Below, one piece after another: positions 39,365-48,147 of a stretch of 64,000 nt of DNA. The notes under the pieces are model-generated. The model saw only the letters and a program-made list of their open reading frames with translations, was not told the origin of the DNA and ran no database searches. Source of the DNA: Pontibacter mangrovi (GTDB lineage: Bacteria > Bacteroidota > Bacteroidia > Cytophagales > Hymenobacteraceae); NCBI RefSeq assembly GCF_006385705.1, contig NZ_VFRQ01000005.1, positions 186,001-250,000 on the forward strand. The letters run 5' to 3'. Numbering within the stretch: position 1 is the stretch's first letter; each line of letters opens with the position of its first letter. Position numbers and translations under genes: made by a program.

Positions 39365-39365
39365 C

Positions 39366-40559
39366 ATGGCCATACAATACACTAGGCAACAGCTGGCAAG
39401 CATCATCGCGCAGCTGTTCATAGATAACACAACAGAGGAAATCACACCGGAGGACATGCGCGTGTTTGCCACGGCAATTGTCAGTTCATTCTACAACATC
39501 AAGGATGATCAGCTTACGGTGAAGGATGCCACAGAACTCATAAAAGGCATTGTGCAGCTGGCTACTCAGGCAGAGGTAGAAGCTGGTACAGATGCCTCCA
39601 AAGTGGTAACAGTACTGCGCCTGGCCAAGCGCCTGGAGGCGGTGCTGAAACCAATTAATGATGAGCTGGTTGCCATTAACGAGGTACTAAACTTGCCGCC
39701 GCCGCCTCCGGAAGGTGCTGAGTGGGTGAATGAGCCAACTGTTAGAATAGAAGGCAACCTGGTGAAGGTAGGCGCAGGCCTGGCTAAGTGGAGTGGTGTT
39801 GAGAAGCCTTATGCCGCTCAGGATCTTCCTTATGATGCTTTGGTTGATAACACCAAGATCCGACTGGACCTGATCTATGCCACGGAGCAGGGAACTTATG
39901 GGCTTTTGAAAGGTGACGAGGGAGCAGCCACCACCCGCAAGGCGCTGCCTGATGGTACGCTTTGGGTGCGTGACGTGATCGTGAAAGGCGATGGAGCCAC
40001 TACCGATGCACCTGGTACTATCAACTTCAACTATGCCAGCTATACTGGCAAGGCCACTCCGGAAGATGCCGCTGTATTCCTGGTGCAGGAAAGCAGCGGG
40101 ACGAAGTATAAATGGAGCCTGAGCCAGCTGATCACTTGGTTGGGCACGAAGAATATTGGAGCTGTAGATACGACTTCTTTATACGTCCCCTTTACTTCAA
40201 GTCTGCTGTTTGACGACAATCGCTACTACAAGCCGCATGTACAAGCTGCTCCCATTGACTTCACTTTGGAGGCTGAAGGCAATGAAATCAACAAGACGCA
40301 CCATGCCATCATCACCACTGATGGTGTAAACCCAATCAATTTCTCAGCAGATTACGACTTTATCTATGGTGTAAGCAATGGCGAACCTTTGCCAGCTGGC
40401 ACTTATGAGTTTTATTTTCACTACAAGCCCAACTACAAAGTATCGGTGAATGTGCCGCATCCAACGCAGCCAGTAACGCCAGAGGAACCGGTGCCGGCTC
40501 CGACAGGCATCTCTGTAACAAGTCCAACCTATAAAACCATTCAAGTGACATGGCAATAA
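39366..40559 (+). CDS. Tail fibre-like protein, ending inside an Fn3-like domain
   Basis: A 397-residue protein: helical N-terminus (ASIIAQLFIDNTTEEITPEDMR), a Pro run (PPPPPEG) and beta-rich fibre body. The last residues, PTGISVTSPTYKTIQVTWQ, are the first strands of a fibronectin-III domain whose other strands appear at the start of the next gene (VYFTTDASLPE). Thus one ancestral fibre may be divided. Overlap with the next gene is 10 bp. Confidence 0.6.
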   Translation: MAIQYTRQQLASIIAQLFIDNTTEEITPEDMRVFATAIVSSFYNIKDDQLTVKDATELIKGIVQLATQAEVEAGTDASKVVTVLRLAKRLEAVLKPINDELVAINEVLNLPPPPPEGAEWVNEPTVRIEGNLVKVGAGLAKWSGVEKPYAAQDLPYDALVDNTKIRLDLIYATEQGTYGLLKGDEGAATTRKALPDGTLWVRDVIVKGDGATTDAPGTINFNYASYTGKATPEDAAVFLVQESSGTKYKWSLSQLITWLGTKNIGAVDTTSLYVPFTSSLLFDDNRYYKPHVQAAPIDFTLEAEGNEINKTHHAIITTDGVNPINFSADYDFIYGVSNGEPLPAGTYEFYFHYKPNYKVSVNVPHPTQPVTPEEPVPAPTGISVTSPTYKTIQVTWQ

Positions 40560-41602
40560 CCACACACGTTTATTTCACCACTGATGCCTCCTTGCCGGAG
40601 GACTTAAACCAGTGGACGCTGGCAACAGCCGCTGAGGTCGATAAGATCTCTACAATTCCCGACATTGCGGCTGGCGAGTATTTTGTCAAGCTGCGCAACT
40701 TTGATGGGGTAAAGTTCTCCGATTTCTCACCTGTCTACACCGTTACGGTGGCTGATGCGCCAGCAGGCAACACTACACCGGAGCCGCCGACGCTAGCTGC
40801 AGACGATACGGCCAACACCCTGAGCGCCTCGCATTCGTTGGGTGAATCCGAGATACTGGTTAGTGAAAACAATGGAGCTTATGCAGCCTATGCTGGAACC
40901 ATTCAGGTAGGCAATGAAGCCAGGGCAGCGGGGTACTGGAAGTTTAAGGTCAAAGCGGCAACTGGTAGGAATGAGAGCGCCGTGGTAGATTCGCCAGTCT
41001 TCACCTTTGTGGATGGGGCGCTGTTCTCCGACTATTTTGAGGGTGCGGCGGGAGCTGTAAACAACTCCAAGTGGATAAGGAGAGGAACAGCACCGCAAGT
41101 AAAATTTGAACTAGACGGCACCGGCAGGCTCAAGGCGAGCAGCACGGGCGGCGCCTCTACGGGGCACCCGTATGACGATGCGTTATTGGCCAAAGATGAA
41201 AGCACGGGTGATCCGTTAGTATTTGGGGACGCTACCATAGAGTTTGATTTGTCTATTTCAGCGAACACGGCTAACGTGTTTTACTATGGCTTTGACGTGG
41301 ACTCTGCAAACTACGCAGTGTTATCCAGGGCGGACACCTACGGTAACGCGCGTTTCTACAAAAAGGTGGGTAATACGGCCAATTATACAGATTCAAGTAT
41401 TCCGCTAAACGGCAGATGGCGAATTGAAGGCATTGGCAGCACCTTTACTTTCTTTAAGCTCAATGCAGACGGTGTAACGTGGGATAACGTGCATACCCTT
41501 ACGGCAGCGATAGCAGACACCAGAAAGGCAATGTTAGGCATGAACCCTGTAGGAGACACCAGAACGCAGTACACCACCGAGTTTAAAATAACGACACCAT
41601 GA
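40550..41602 (+). CDS. Tail fibre/adhesin with Fn3 half-domain and lectin-like domain
   Basis: A 350-residue protein. Residues 1-70 complete an Fn3-like fold begun in the previous gene; the middle (GESEILVSENNGAY...) looks like another beta domain; residues about 160-350 (DYFEGAAGAVNNSKWIRRGT...FYKKVG) resemble a concanavalin-like/LamG jelly roll that binds sugars. Likely part of host recognition. Overlaps the next gene by 4 bp. Confidence 0.58.
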   Translation: MAITTHVYFTTDASLPEDLNQWTLATAAEVDKISTIPDIAAGEYFVKLRNFDGVKFSDFSPVYTVTVADAPAGNTTPEPPTLAADDTANTLSASHSLGESEILVSENNGAYAAYAGTIQVGNEARAAGYWKFKVKAATGRNESAVVDSPVFTFVDGALFSDYFEGAAGAVNNSKWIRRGTAPQVKFELDGTGRLKASSTGGASTGHPYDDALLAKDESTGDPLVFGDATIEFDLSISANTANVFYYGFDVDSANYAVLSRADTYGNARFYKKVGNTANYTDSSIPLNGRWRIEGIGSTFTFFKLNADGVTWDNVHTLTAAIADTRKAMLGMNPVGDTRTQYTTEFKITTP

Positions 41603-43074
41603 GCTTAGGACTGTTTTTAAGCTCGCTCAGTCGCATGGGCGCTGTACAGCAGCCCAACCCGACCGGCGAGATGCTGGCCTCCGTTAGCCTGCACCGCTAC
41701 GGGGCTGTGATGACCTTCAACCAGAACACTGACACGCTGGGAGTAAACAAGTACCCTTCGGAGTTCTGGGCCATGAAGTATAATATCAAGCCCACCGCTT
41801 TTGTCTCGCGCTACAACGGAGCCGATAATACCCTGACCGGCTTCGGCAGGGTGGAAAAGAGCATCTACTTCCAGACCGACCGCTGGCACAACGGCTCGTC
41901 TGTGCAGCTCATACCCGACTACAACAGCACCACCTGGAGCAGTGCCGGGGCGGCGGTGTTCAACGTGACCGCAGGGCAAAGCAAGCCCGACCGCTACCCG
42001 AACCACGGCCAGCAAATGTATGATATTTCAGGGGGGGGGTACGGATGGGACAGCGCAAGCGGGGCAGGGAGCAACAACCTGGCAGAACTGACCGGCTTGA
42101 TCGAGGCGGAGAAATCGCAGTACACAGAAGCGCCTTATACTTTCTCTTACCGCAACGGGCGCAACGACACGCCGCAGGTGTACGAGCCTTACTTTCTGGG
42201 CGGCAGGAACTCCTATTTCAGCACGTCCGGCGACAGTAACACCTCTTACGGTGCTGGTGCAGGATTGCCGAACAACAAGACGGCCCGGCTGGATTACGTG
42301 AACAGGGCAAGTGCCACGCGCTTTGCCGACTTCGAGACAGGAGTAAGCTCTCTGGGCATCCCTTCGGGCGGCACCTATGCGGATTCCCTTGCCTATCTGG
42401 AGCAGGAATTGTTGAAAACGGTCAACAGCAAGGGCTTCTTTCAGGACTTCATGCACTGGCACACGGCAGGCACGAAGGTCCGGGATATGTACGCCAAGGT
42501 GCGGGAGGTGCTGGCTCCTTATGATGTGCATTACGCGGGCTATGAAGAGGCGCTGCGCTATATGTGGACACGGCAGGCGGTGCAGGCGGTGAGCGTTTCA
42601 GGTAATACAGTTTCGCTTACGTGGAACAGCTTTGACTTGCCGGAGGCTTTGACAGTGCCTGTGAGCATTAAGATAGATACCACCGGCACCGATCTGGCCG
42701 GGAAGGATATTACAAGCTCCGTGGGCGAGGTGCTGAAAAAGAGCGCCAACGTGTTCATCGTGGAAGTGCCTTATAACACCGCCTCCTTCACGATTTCGGA
42801 AGCATCCACGCCAAGCTACATAGACTTAGCCGCCCCGGTGATCGGCTTTGAACTGAGTGGCACCACCCTGACCGTGACCACGGACAAGCCCTGCAAAGTA
42901 GCCCTGTGGAAGGCCACGGCGGGCGCGAGTGAAGCGGATTTGGGAGCGCCGGACAGAAGCAACGTGTTCCAGACGCAGCACACCTTTACGGTGAACTCTA
43001 CAGAGCAGGCCGGGGATTTGTACATAGGTGCCCTGAGCGAGCGGGGGCAGAGCGCCATGGTGCAGGTGGGCTAA
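41599..43074 (+). CDS. Putative receptor-binding protein with polysaccharide-deacetylase-like fold and G9 tract
   Basis: A 491-residue protein. The N-terminal part (VMTFNQNTDTLGVNKYPSEF, MKYNIKPTAFVSRYNG, later PYTFSYRNGRND and FMHWHTAG) has the order of strand and catalytic-loop motifs of NodB-like polysaccharide deacetylases, though diverged. The C-terminal third (from about residue 330) is two beta-sandwich domains. Codons 145-147 are an unbroken run of nine G's (42031-42039). End of the tail-fibre gene run. Base composition is more GC-rich than the early genes. Confidence 0.58.
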   Translation: MSLGLFLSSLSRMGAVQQPNPTGEMLASVSLHRYGAVMTFNQNTDTLGVNKYPSEFWAMKYNIKPTAFVSRYNGADNTLTGFGRVEKSIYFQTDRWHNGSSVQLIPDYNSTTWSSAGAAVFNVTAGQSKPDRYPNHGQQMYDISGGGYGWDSASGAGSNNLAELTGLIEAEKSQYTEAPYTFSYRNGRNDTPQVYEPYFLGGRNSYFSTSGDSNTSYGAGAGLPNNKTARLDYVNRASATRFADFETGVSSLGIPSGGTYADSLAYLEQELLKTVNSKGFFQDFMHWHTAGTKVRDMYAKVREVLAPYDVHYAGYEEALRYMWTRQAVQAVSVSGNTVSLTWNSFDLPEALTVPVSIKIDTTGTDLAGKDITSSVGEVLKKSANVFIVEVPYNTASFTISEASTPSYIDLAAPVIGFELSGTTLTVTTDKPCKVALWKATAGASEADLGAPDRSNVFQTQHTFTVNSTEQAGDLYIGALSERGQSAMVQVG

Positions 43075-43208
43075 CGCTTGCGGTGCAGGTGCATGAACAC
43101 CACAGCCAGGAGGGCAGCCAGGAAGCCTAAAACCGTGACGATAAACGAGGTGAAGTAGGAGAGCACGCCAAACACGACCGCCAAGGTTAAGGCATAGGTT
43201 GTTTTCAT
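43071..43208 (-). CDS. Small hydrophobic peptide on the opposite strand
   Basis: A 45-residue frame (MKTTYALTLAVVFGVLSYF...AVVFMHLHRKR) with two hydrophobic helices and a basic end. It converges on the receptor-binding gene, with overlapping stop codons (TAA/TAG). Holin- or anti-holin-like by shape only. The rest of the gap to 43472 shows no gene I trust. Confidence 0.4.
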   Translation of the reverse strand: MKTTYALTLAVVFGVLSYFTSFIVTVLGFLAALLAVVFMHLHRKR

Positions 43209-43472
43209 ATTTCAATAGGATATTTAAGAATGCGAAGCAAGATATAAAAATTTATATATATGGTGCAATCTCCTTGCAAAAGTCACCCATGCCGATCGCC
43301 AAAAAAGCTGTCACTAAAGAACTTTATTAGCTTGCGCCTGCCCGAAACACCGCTATGTATGGTGCAGGAGGAGGTGAATGATGAGTATTACACCACCGAA
43401 AGAACTAGATTATTATGGTGAATAGACAGAAGGAATGCTAGTTATTTAGTATAAAGTTGCTATAAATTTCCC

Positions 43473-43507
43473 GTCCTACCTATGCGCCTGTGGCTGTAAC
43501 AATTTTG
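43473..43507 (+). promoter_or_regulatory. Class A promoter-like site (GTCCT, 27 bp, CAATTTTG)
   Basis: GTCCT at 43473 and CAATTTTG at 43500-43507 (one mismatch to TAnnTTTG), 19 nt before the protease ATG at 43527. Confidence 0.6.
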
Positions 43508-43526
43508 CTTTCCATAACCGAAGGCA

Positions 43527-44873
43527 ATGTTACAGATCATCACCGACACACGCGCATGGGCACTAGAGTCCAGGTACTTTTCTCAAGTAGAGGCTACTGT
43601 ATTACGACTGGTACAGGAGGGTTCTATCTCTACTGAGAACTTTACATCACAGAAGAAGGAAGATCTGCCATTACCGACAGTACAGGGGGTGGCTGCTGAT
43701 ACAGTGTCAGCGGCTACCCCTTTTGCTGTTTTTGAGGCAGCATCCGGAGATCTCAACTATAACAGTGAGCAAGAGGTAAAGGTGGCGCTGATCCCGGTGC
43801 GTGGAGCCATGACCAAGTATGGCGGCATGTGCTCTTATGGTACCAAGGATATCAGATCATGGCTGGCCTCAGCGGTGAACAACCCTAACATCGGTGCTAT
43901 AGTGCTGGTAGGCGATACGCCTGGCGGTGCAGTGGATGGTACCGAGGATCTGGCGGCCGACATTAAGAAGGCACGTGAGACAAAGCCTGTAGTTGGCTTT
44001 ATAGATGGCTTGGTGGCCAGTGCCGGCTACTGGGTATTCAGCCAGGCAGATCACATCTTCATCAACTCCGAAACAACATCATGGGTTGGCTCCATCGGTA
44101 CGCTCTGCGTGCATGTTAACCAATCCGAGTTCCTGAAGCGCCAAGGGCTGGAAGTTACCTACATCACTGCTGATAAGTCTGTGGATAAAGTGAAGGGCAA
44201 CAGCATGTCGGCTCTCGATGAAGAGGCGCTGGCCATGTTTAAGGCTGATCTGAATACCATTAACGAAACTTTTCTTTCCACTGTAAAGGCTGGCCGTGGC
44301 AGCAAGCTGGCTGACGAAAAGCAGTGGGGCACTGCCAAAGTATTCAACGGTAAAGATGGCAAGGCGTTGGGCCTGGTAGATGCCATCGGCTCTCTGGAGG
44401 ATGCCATTCGCAAGGCGGCTCAGCTGGCCCAGGCAAAGCCTTCATCATCACGCAAACCTAAATCAAACCATAACTCAGAAATGAAATTCGAAAGCTTTAA
44501 GAGCAACTATCCAATGTTGTCTGCAGCCCTTACTGCAATGGGCATTTTTTCCGCTTCCACAGAGAGTGTAGCGGTAGACGAGCAATTCTTAGCCAACGCT
44601 GAAGCGGCGGTAGCTGCTGCCCAGGCGGCAACTGCCACTGCTGAGGCGGCTCAGAAGGTTGCTGAAGATAAGCTGACCACGGCCACAGCATCTGTTGATT
44701 CGCTAACCACGGAACGCGATGGCCTTAAAGAGCAGGTATCCACTCTGGAGACGTGGAAAAAAGAAGCTGAAGGCAAGAAATCCCCTAAAGAGGATGAAAG
44801 CAACAGCCAGGGCGCTAAGGCAATGTCTCCTTACAACGCCTACGCTCAGAGGTTCAAAGGCAAGGCTGAGTAA
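43527..44873 (+). CDS. Prohead protease (S49/SppA-like) fused to scaffold
   Basis: A 448-residue protein. Residues about 85-300 are an S49 serine protease (VKVALIPVRGAMTKYGG, VLVGDTPGGAV, and Ser165 in LVASAGYW). Residues 319-448 are Ala/Glu-rich coiled coil typical of a capsid scaffold. An internal ATG at 44481 starts the scaffold part (MKFESFKSNYP), reminiscent of lambda C/Nu3 nesting. It would process and shape the prohead of the capsid encoded next. Confidence 0.88.
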   Translation: MLQIITDTRAWALESRYFSQVEATVLRLVQEGSISTENFTSQKKEDLPLPTVQGVAADTVSAATPFAVFEAASGDLNYNSEQEVKVALIPVRGAMTKYGGMCSYGTKDIRSWLASAVNNPNIGAIVLVGDTPGGAVDGTEDLAADIKKARETKPVVGFIDGLVASAGYWVFSQADHIFINSETTSWVGSIGTLCVHVNQSEFLKRQGLEVTYITADKSVDKVKGNSMSALDEEALAMFKADLNTINETFLSTVKAGRGSKLADEKQWGTAKVFNGKDGKALGLVDAIGSLEDAIRKAAQLAQAKPSSSRKPKSNHNSEMKFESFKSNYPMLSAALTAMGIFSASTESVAVDEQFLANAEAAVAAAQAATATAEAAQKVAEDKLTTATASVDSLTTERDGLKEQVSTLETWKKEAEGKKSPKEDESNSQGAKAMSPYNAYAQRFKGKAE

Positions 44874-44940
44874 TCGGGCGCCAGTTCACTTATAAGTTAA
44901 CTTTTTCAACTATAGCCACACTTAATTTTCAACAAACAGA

Positions 44941-45909
44941 ATGGTAGATTTATCAGCTTTACCAGCAGAATTAAAGGATCACGCGGTACAGTACCGTGAG
45001 CAGATCCTGCAGCTCATCCTCATCTCTGAGTTGGGCTTCTTAAACTATATGCAGCTTATTGATGAGGTGACAGATGAGATCGTGTTGACTCAGATGTTCA
45101 CTAACTCTGTGCTGCAGCCAGGCAACAAAGATGAGTTCAACCCGAAAGGCGCAGTTGGATTCAAGACTCGTACCGGCAAAGTGCGCCCTTGCAAAGTGGA
45201 CTTGACAATGAAGCATACGGATCTTACCCGCATGTACAAGTCTTACCTGGGCAAGGTAAAGGCTGCTGCAGCCCGCAAAGACGTGTACGATCTTCTGTTC
45301 CAAGATGAAATCTTTGATGCAGTGATCAAGCGCGTGAAGCAGGATCTGCACCTGGAGGCGGTATTTAAAGGCAAGTACAATGCCGATGGTACTACTCCAA
45401 AGGACACGATGGAAGGCCTGCTGTTCATCATCCAGAAGGACATTGCTGCCGCCAACATCGCAACTGCTAATGCCGTGACAGTAGCCAACGCCATTGAAGA
45501 AGTGGAGAAGGTGGCTGACCTGGTGCCTTCAGCTTATGCACAGAAAGACCTGGTGATGCTGGTTGACCCGGTTATCGCTAAGTACTACAACCGTGACTAC
45601 CGTACCACCTACGGCTCGCTGAACTACAACAACGAGTATAAGAAGGTGACCATTGACGGTACGAACACCGAGATCATCCCTGAGCCAGGCATCGCAGGTA
45701 CAGGCGGCATCATCGTGACACCACGCAACAACTTTGTTTGGCTGACTAACTCGCTAGGCGGTATGGAGTCAATCAATGTGGAGAAGTCAAAGCGTAACAT
45801 CGATATGCTGATGGACTTTGAAGCAGCTCCTGAAGTGGCGATCATGGAGGAAGTATGGATGAATGACAACGTGAGCGAGTGGGTAACTGCTAACACGCCT
45901 GCGGCTTAA
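44941..45909 (+). CDS. Major capsid protein (HK97-fold-like)
   Basis: A 322-residue protein placed directly after protease-scaffold. Features: N-terminal helices, a long central region with VDLTMKHTDLTRMYKSYLG and a C-terminal VNVEKSKRNIDMLMDF-like segment with EEVWMNDNVSEWVTANTPAA. Size and position are those of the capsid subunit; a family name is not certain by eye. Confidence 0.75.
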   Translation: MVDLSALPAELKDHAVQYREQILQLILISELGFLNYMQLIDEVTDEIVLTQMFTNSVLQPGNKDEFNPKGAVGFKTRTGKVRPCKVDLTMKHTDLTRMYKSYLGKVKAAAARKDVYDLLFQDEIFDAVIKRVKQDLHLEAVFKGKYNADGTTPKDTMEGLLFIIQKDIAAANIATANAVTVANAIEEVEKVADLVPSAYAQKDLVMLVDPVIAKYYNRDYRTTYGSLNYNNEYKKVTIDGTNTEIIPEPGIAGTGGIIVTPRNNFVWLTNSLGGMESINVEKSKRNIDMLMDFEAAPEVAIMEEVWMNDNVSEWVTANTPAA

Positions 45910-45941
45910 TTCATCTGGCTAAATCTCAATTTTGAACTGCA

Positions 45942-45980
45942 AAAGAGCCCTAAGCCAATAATAGCTCAGGGCTCTTTTTT
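45942..45980 (+). terminator. Terminator after capsid gene
   Basis: AAAGAGCCCT (45942-45951) pairs with AGGGCTCTTT (45968-45977), T tract to 45980. Confidence 0.88.
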
Positions 45981-46003
45981 ACAACTTTATATCAAACTCT
46001 AAA

Positions 46004-46684
46004 ATGAAAAACTTTAAATTCTTAGGATTGATCGCGGTGGTGGTTATGCTGATAGCCGCTGTTTCCGCTTTTGCCGTACCTGCAGATTCGGCAGTTATGC
46101 ATTTTGTGCAGGATCTTGGTTTGGTAAGCTCCGGAAGCACCATGCTGGGCATGTGCGTTTCGTTTGCTTCTATCAAGAACAAGTGCGGCGCCAACCCGGG
46201 TGGTACCTCCGAGCTGTACATCATCAACAAAGTGGACGTGGATGAAACGCAGTGGCCGGAGCTTGGTGCTGATGGCGTAACCTACGCCGGACCAATCGTG
46301 CCAAAGGCAGGCAAAGGTTTTGCCAAGTGGGATTTTGCCCAGGACACCGGTGACTTTGGTTTTACCCTTTCCGGAGATCCAGGCTCTCAAAGCTTTGAAC
46401 ATACAGTGGGTGTGTATATTCCTCGCTTTAACCCAGAGATTTCTAAGGTGTATAAAGACCTGCCAAACGCTGAGATCATCGCTGTGAAGATCGATGCCAA
46501 CGGGCAGAAGATTGTGTTTGGCGATCTGCAGCGCCCGCTGACACCGAAACTGGATTATAAGTCTGGTAAGAAGTTCAATGAAAAGAACGGTGCTGAGTTT
46601 GGCCTGACAGTGGGTAACAACCACCCGCCATACTTCTACTCCGGAGATATTCCGGTGGTGGATGTGGTTGCTCCTGCCGTTTAA
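46004..46684 (+). CDS. Tail-tube-like protein with hydrophobic N-terminus
   Basis: A 226-residue frame. From Met50 (46151) onward, MCVSFASIKNKCGANPGGTSELYI...FEHTVGVYIPRF...AVKIDANGQKIVFGDL looks like a tail-tube protein and parallels the protein at 38810. Residues 1-25 (MKNFKFLGLIAVVVMLIAAV) look like a signal peptide or anchor, odd for a virion protein. The true start may be internal, or the leader may be a separate function fused in frame. Confidence 0.58.
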   Translation: MKNFKFLGLIAVVVMLIAAVSAFAVPADSAVMHFVQDLGLVSSGSTMLGMCVSFASIKNKCGANPGGTSELYIINKVDVDETQWPELGADGVTYAGPIVPKAGKGFAKWDFAQDTGDFGFTLSGDPGSQSFEHTVGVYIPRFNPEISKVYKDLPNAEIIAVKIDANGQKIVFGDLQRPLTPKLDYKSGKKFNEKNGAEFGLTVGNNHPPYFYSGDIPVVDVVAPAV

Positions 46685-46694
46685 GCTGTAAGCT

Positions 46695-46892
46695 ATGCTA
46701 GGATCTAAGCTGAAGAAGTATAAGCTGGTGAACGCAGAGGGACTGGGCAGGATCAGGACGGACTTCGGCCTGATCAGCCTGGCCAACATCACAGATGCGC
46801 AGGCCGAGAAGCTCTTTCATGCTGGCAGCCGATACGTGGAGAAGGTGGAGAAACCTGCCAGTACAACAGGCACTTCCAGGAAAAAGAAGTAA
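46695..46892 (+). CDS. Hypothetical small phage protein
   Basis: A 65-residue basic protein (LKKYKLVNAEGLGRIRTDFG...KKK), 10 bp after the tube-like gene and followed by a terminator. Possibly a small structural or assembly protein; family not recognised. Confidence 0.58.
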   Translation: MLGSKLKKYKLVNAEGLGRIRTDFGLISLANITDAQAEKLFHAGSRYVEKVEKPASTTGTSRKKK

Positions 46893-46918
46893 AAGTAATA
46901 GTAAGCATAGATGAAATG

Positions 46919-46944
46919 CCCCGGCCCTTGGTCGGGGTTTTTTT
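46919..46944 (+). terminator. Terminator
   Basis: CCCCGGCC (46919-46926) pairs with GGTCGGGG (46930-46937) with one G-T pair, followed by seven T's. Confidence 0.85.
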
Positions 46945-46958
46945 ATTGGCAATTTCTC

Positions 46959-46993
46959 GTCCTGACCTGGCAATTGCCACACGCATAGTTTTG
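46959..46993 (+). promoter_or_regulatory. Class A promoter-like site (GTCCT, 27 bp, TAGTTTTG)
   Basis: GTCCT at 46959 and TAGTTTTG at 46986-46993, exact TAnnTTTG. The palindrome GGCAATTGCC (46969-46978) lies between the boxes. The next ATG (46999) is only 5 nt beyond the box, so the mRNA may be leaderless. Confidence 0.66.
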
Positions 46994-46998
46994 CTGTC

Positions 46999-47724
46999 AT
47001 GGAAGAGATCATTGAATACCTGAAAAATGAGGAGAGAAGTTACCAGGAAGGGGTAACGCTCCTGAGCCGCTACTGCAAAAACAGAATGCTGGTAAATACA
47101 CTATCCCGCAGCGAAAGCTTTGCGCACAAACAGAAGTTGGAGCATGAGCTAACCAAGCTGCTTAAAGACAAACCTAAAGCTGACTTTAAAACAGTGGTAT
47201 TGGGCAAACCTGAGCCCGATCCAGAGCCGAGAGGTAAGACAGAGAACACCAGTGTTGTAATTGATCTGAAGCCCCGCAAAGGAGTTCCTGAATCGGGTGC
47301 CAACGCTGAGTATGATAGTTTGGTCATAGAGCGAAGCCATCTGTACAGCGAGCGTTGCAAGCTCTCCAATACCCTAGCCGATGCCGAAACTGACGAGGCG
47401 CGCCTGGAGATCGTGGAAAAGATTGAGGCCATCGAGAAAAGCAGAAAGGCCATAGGCCAGAAGCTGAAGCATTTTGAAGAGCATGGTACTTTCCCGGTTG
47501 AGCAGGTGAAGCCCCAGGAGCCGGAACTTACCGAGCTGGATAGAGCCGACTTGCTGAAGAAGCGCAACAACCTGCGCAGCCAGGTAAGCAAAGCAAAGAA
47601 GGCAGTGGAGAAGAAACCAGGTGATGTTACCAAGCAGGAGAAACTGGCGAAGCTGGAAGTGGAGCTGAACACTGTGGAGCTGCAGCTGAAGCAAGTAACG
47701 GAGCAGGAGAACGCTGCTGAGTAA
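46999..47724 (+). CDS. Coiled-coil phage protein
   Basis: A 241-residue protein: N-terminal helical part (MEEIIEYLKNEERSYQEG), a Pro/Glu linker (KPEPDPEPRG) and two long coiled coils (residues 105-165 and 180-238). No family recognised. It heads the accessory block and shares a TAATG junction with the next small gene. Confidence 0.65.
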   Translation: MEEIIEYLKNEERSYQEGVTLLSRYCKNRMLVNTLSRSESFAHKQKLEHELTKLLKDKPKADFKTVVLGKPEPDPEPRGKTENTSVVIDLKPRKGVPESGANAEYDSLVIERSHLYSERCKLSNTLADAETDEARLEIVEKIEAIEKSRKAIGQKLKHFEEHGTFPVEQVKPQEPELTELDRADLLKKRNNLRSQVSKAKKAVEKKPGDVTKQEKLAKLEVELNTVELQLKQVTEQENAAE

Positions 47725-47834
47725 TGAGGTTCGCTTTCATATACTTAATTGTTATATGGGCTTTCGATCAACCCTTTAGTTGGATAGCCCTTATAATAGC
47801 CCTTCTGTTGGATATGGTATTCAGTGAAGATTAA
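47724..47834 (+). CDS. 36-residue membrane peptide
   Basis: MRFAFIYLIVIWAFDQPFSW followed by a second hydrophobic run and an acidic end. Starts within the stop of the previous gene (TAATG). Too short for a family call; one or two membrane helices. Confidence 0.45.
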   Translation: MRFAFIYLIVIWAFDQPFSWIALIIALLLDMVFSED

Positions 47835-47907
47835 TACTAAATAATTTCTAACAAAAAGTTGTAAATAATTTAACCCCTATAGTTGTAGGTTTTGAAATAG
47901 AGATATT

Positions 47908-48147
47908 ATGATGGACGCAATAAAAGCAAGATCAACCACAAACGAGTATCACGCAACAGCTGAACAAGAACAGTACACTTATATTAAGTCAGAGATCAAA
48001 AAAAAAGCCCCATTGGGAGCAACGGCGATACTTATAGCTGAGGAACTGCTTGGTACTAACGCTGAGGACTTAAAGCGTGAAGGATATAGCATAGGTGTTT
48101 TAATTCGCGGCTGCGAAAAAGCTGCTCAAACTGTAATTTGCTGGTAA
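47908..48147 (+). CDS. Hypothetical phage protein
   Basis: A 79-residue soluble protein (MMDAIKARSTTNEYHATAEQ...). It contains an AGTATCAC word in codons near 47945. Its stop overlaps the next start (TAATG). No family recognised. Confidence 0.55.
   Translation: MMDAIKARSTTNEYHATAEQEQYTYIKSEIKKKAPLGATAILIAEELLGTNAEDLKREGYSIGVLIRGCEKAAQTVICW

Noticed and set aside
43260..43421. 53-codon plus-strand frame between the fibre and protease genes
   Set aside because: No start signal, family or conserved feature; composition looks intergenic. Kept in mind as a weak small-gene candidate.
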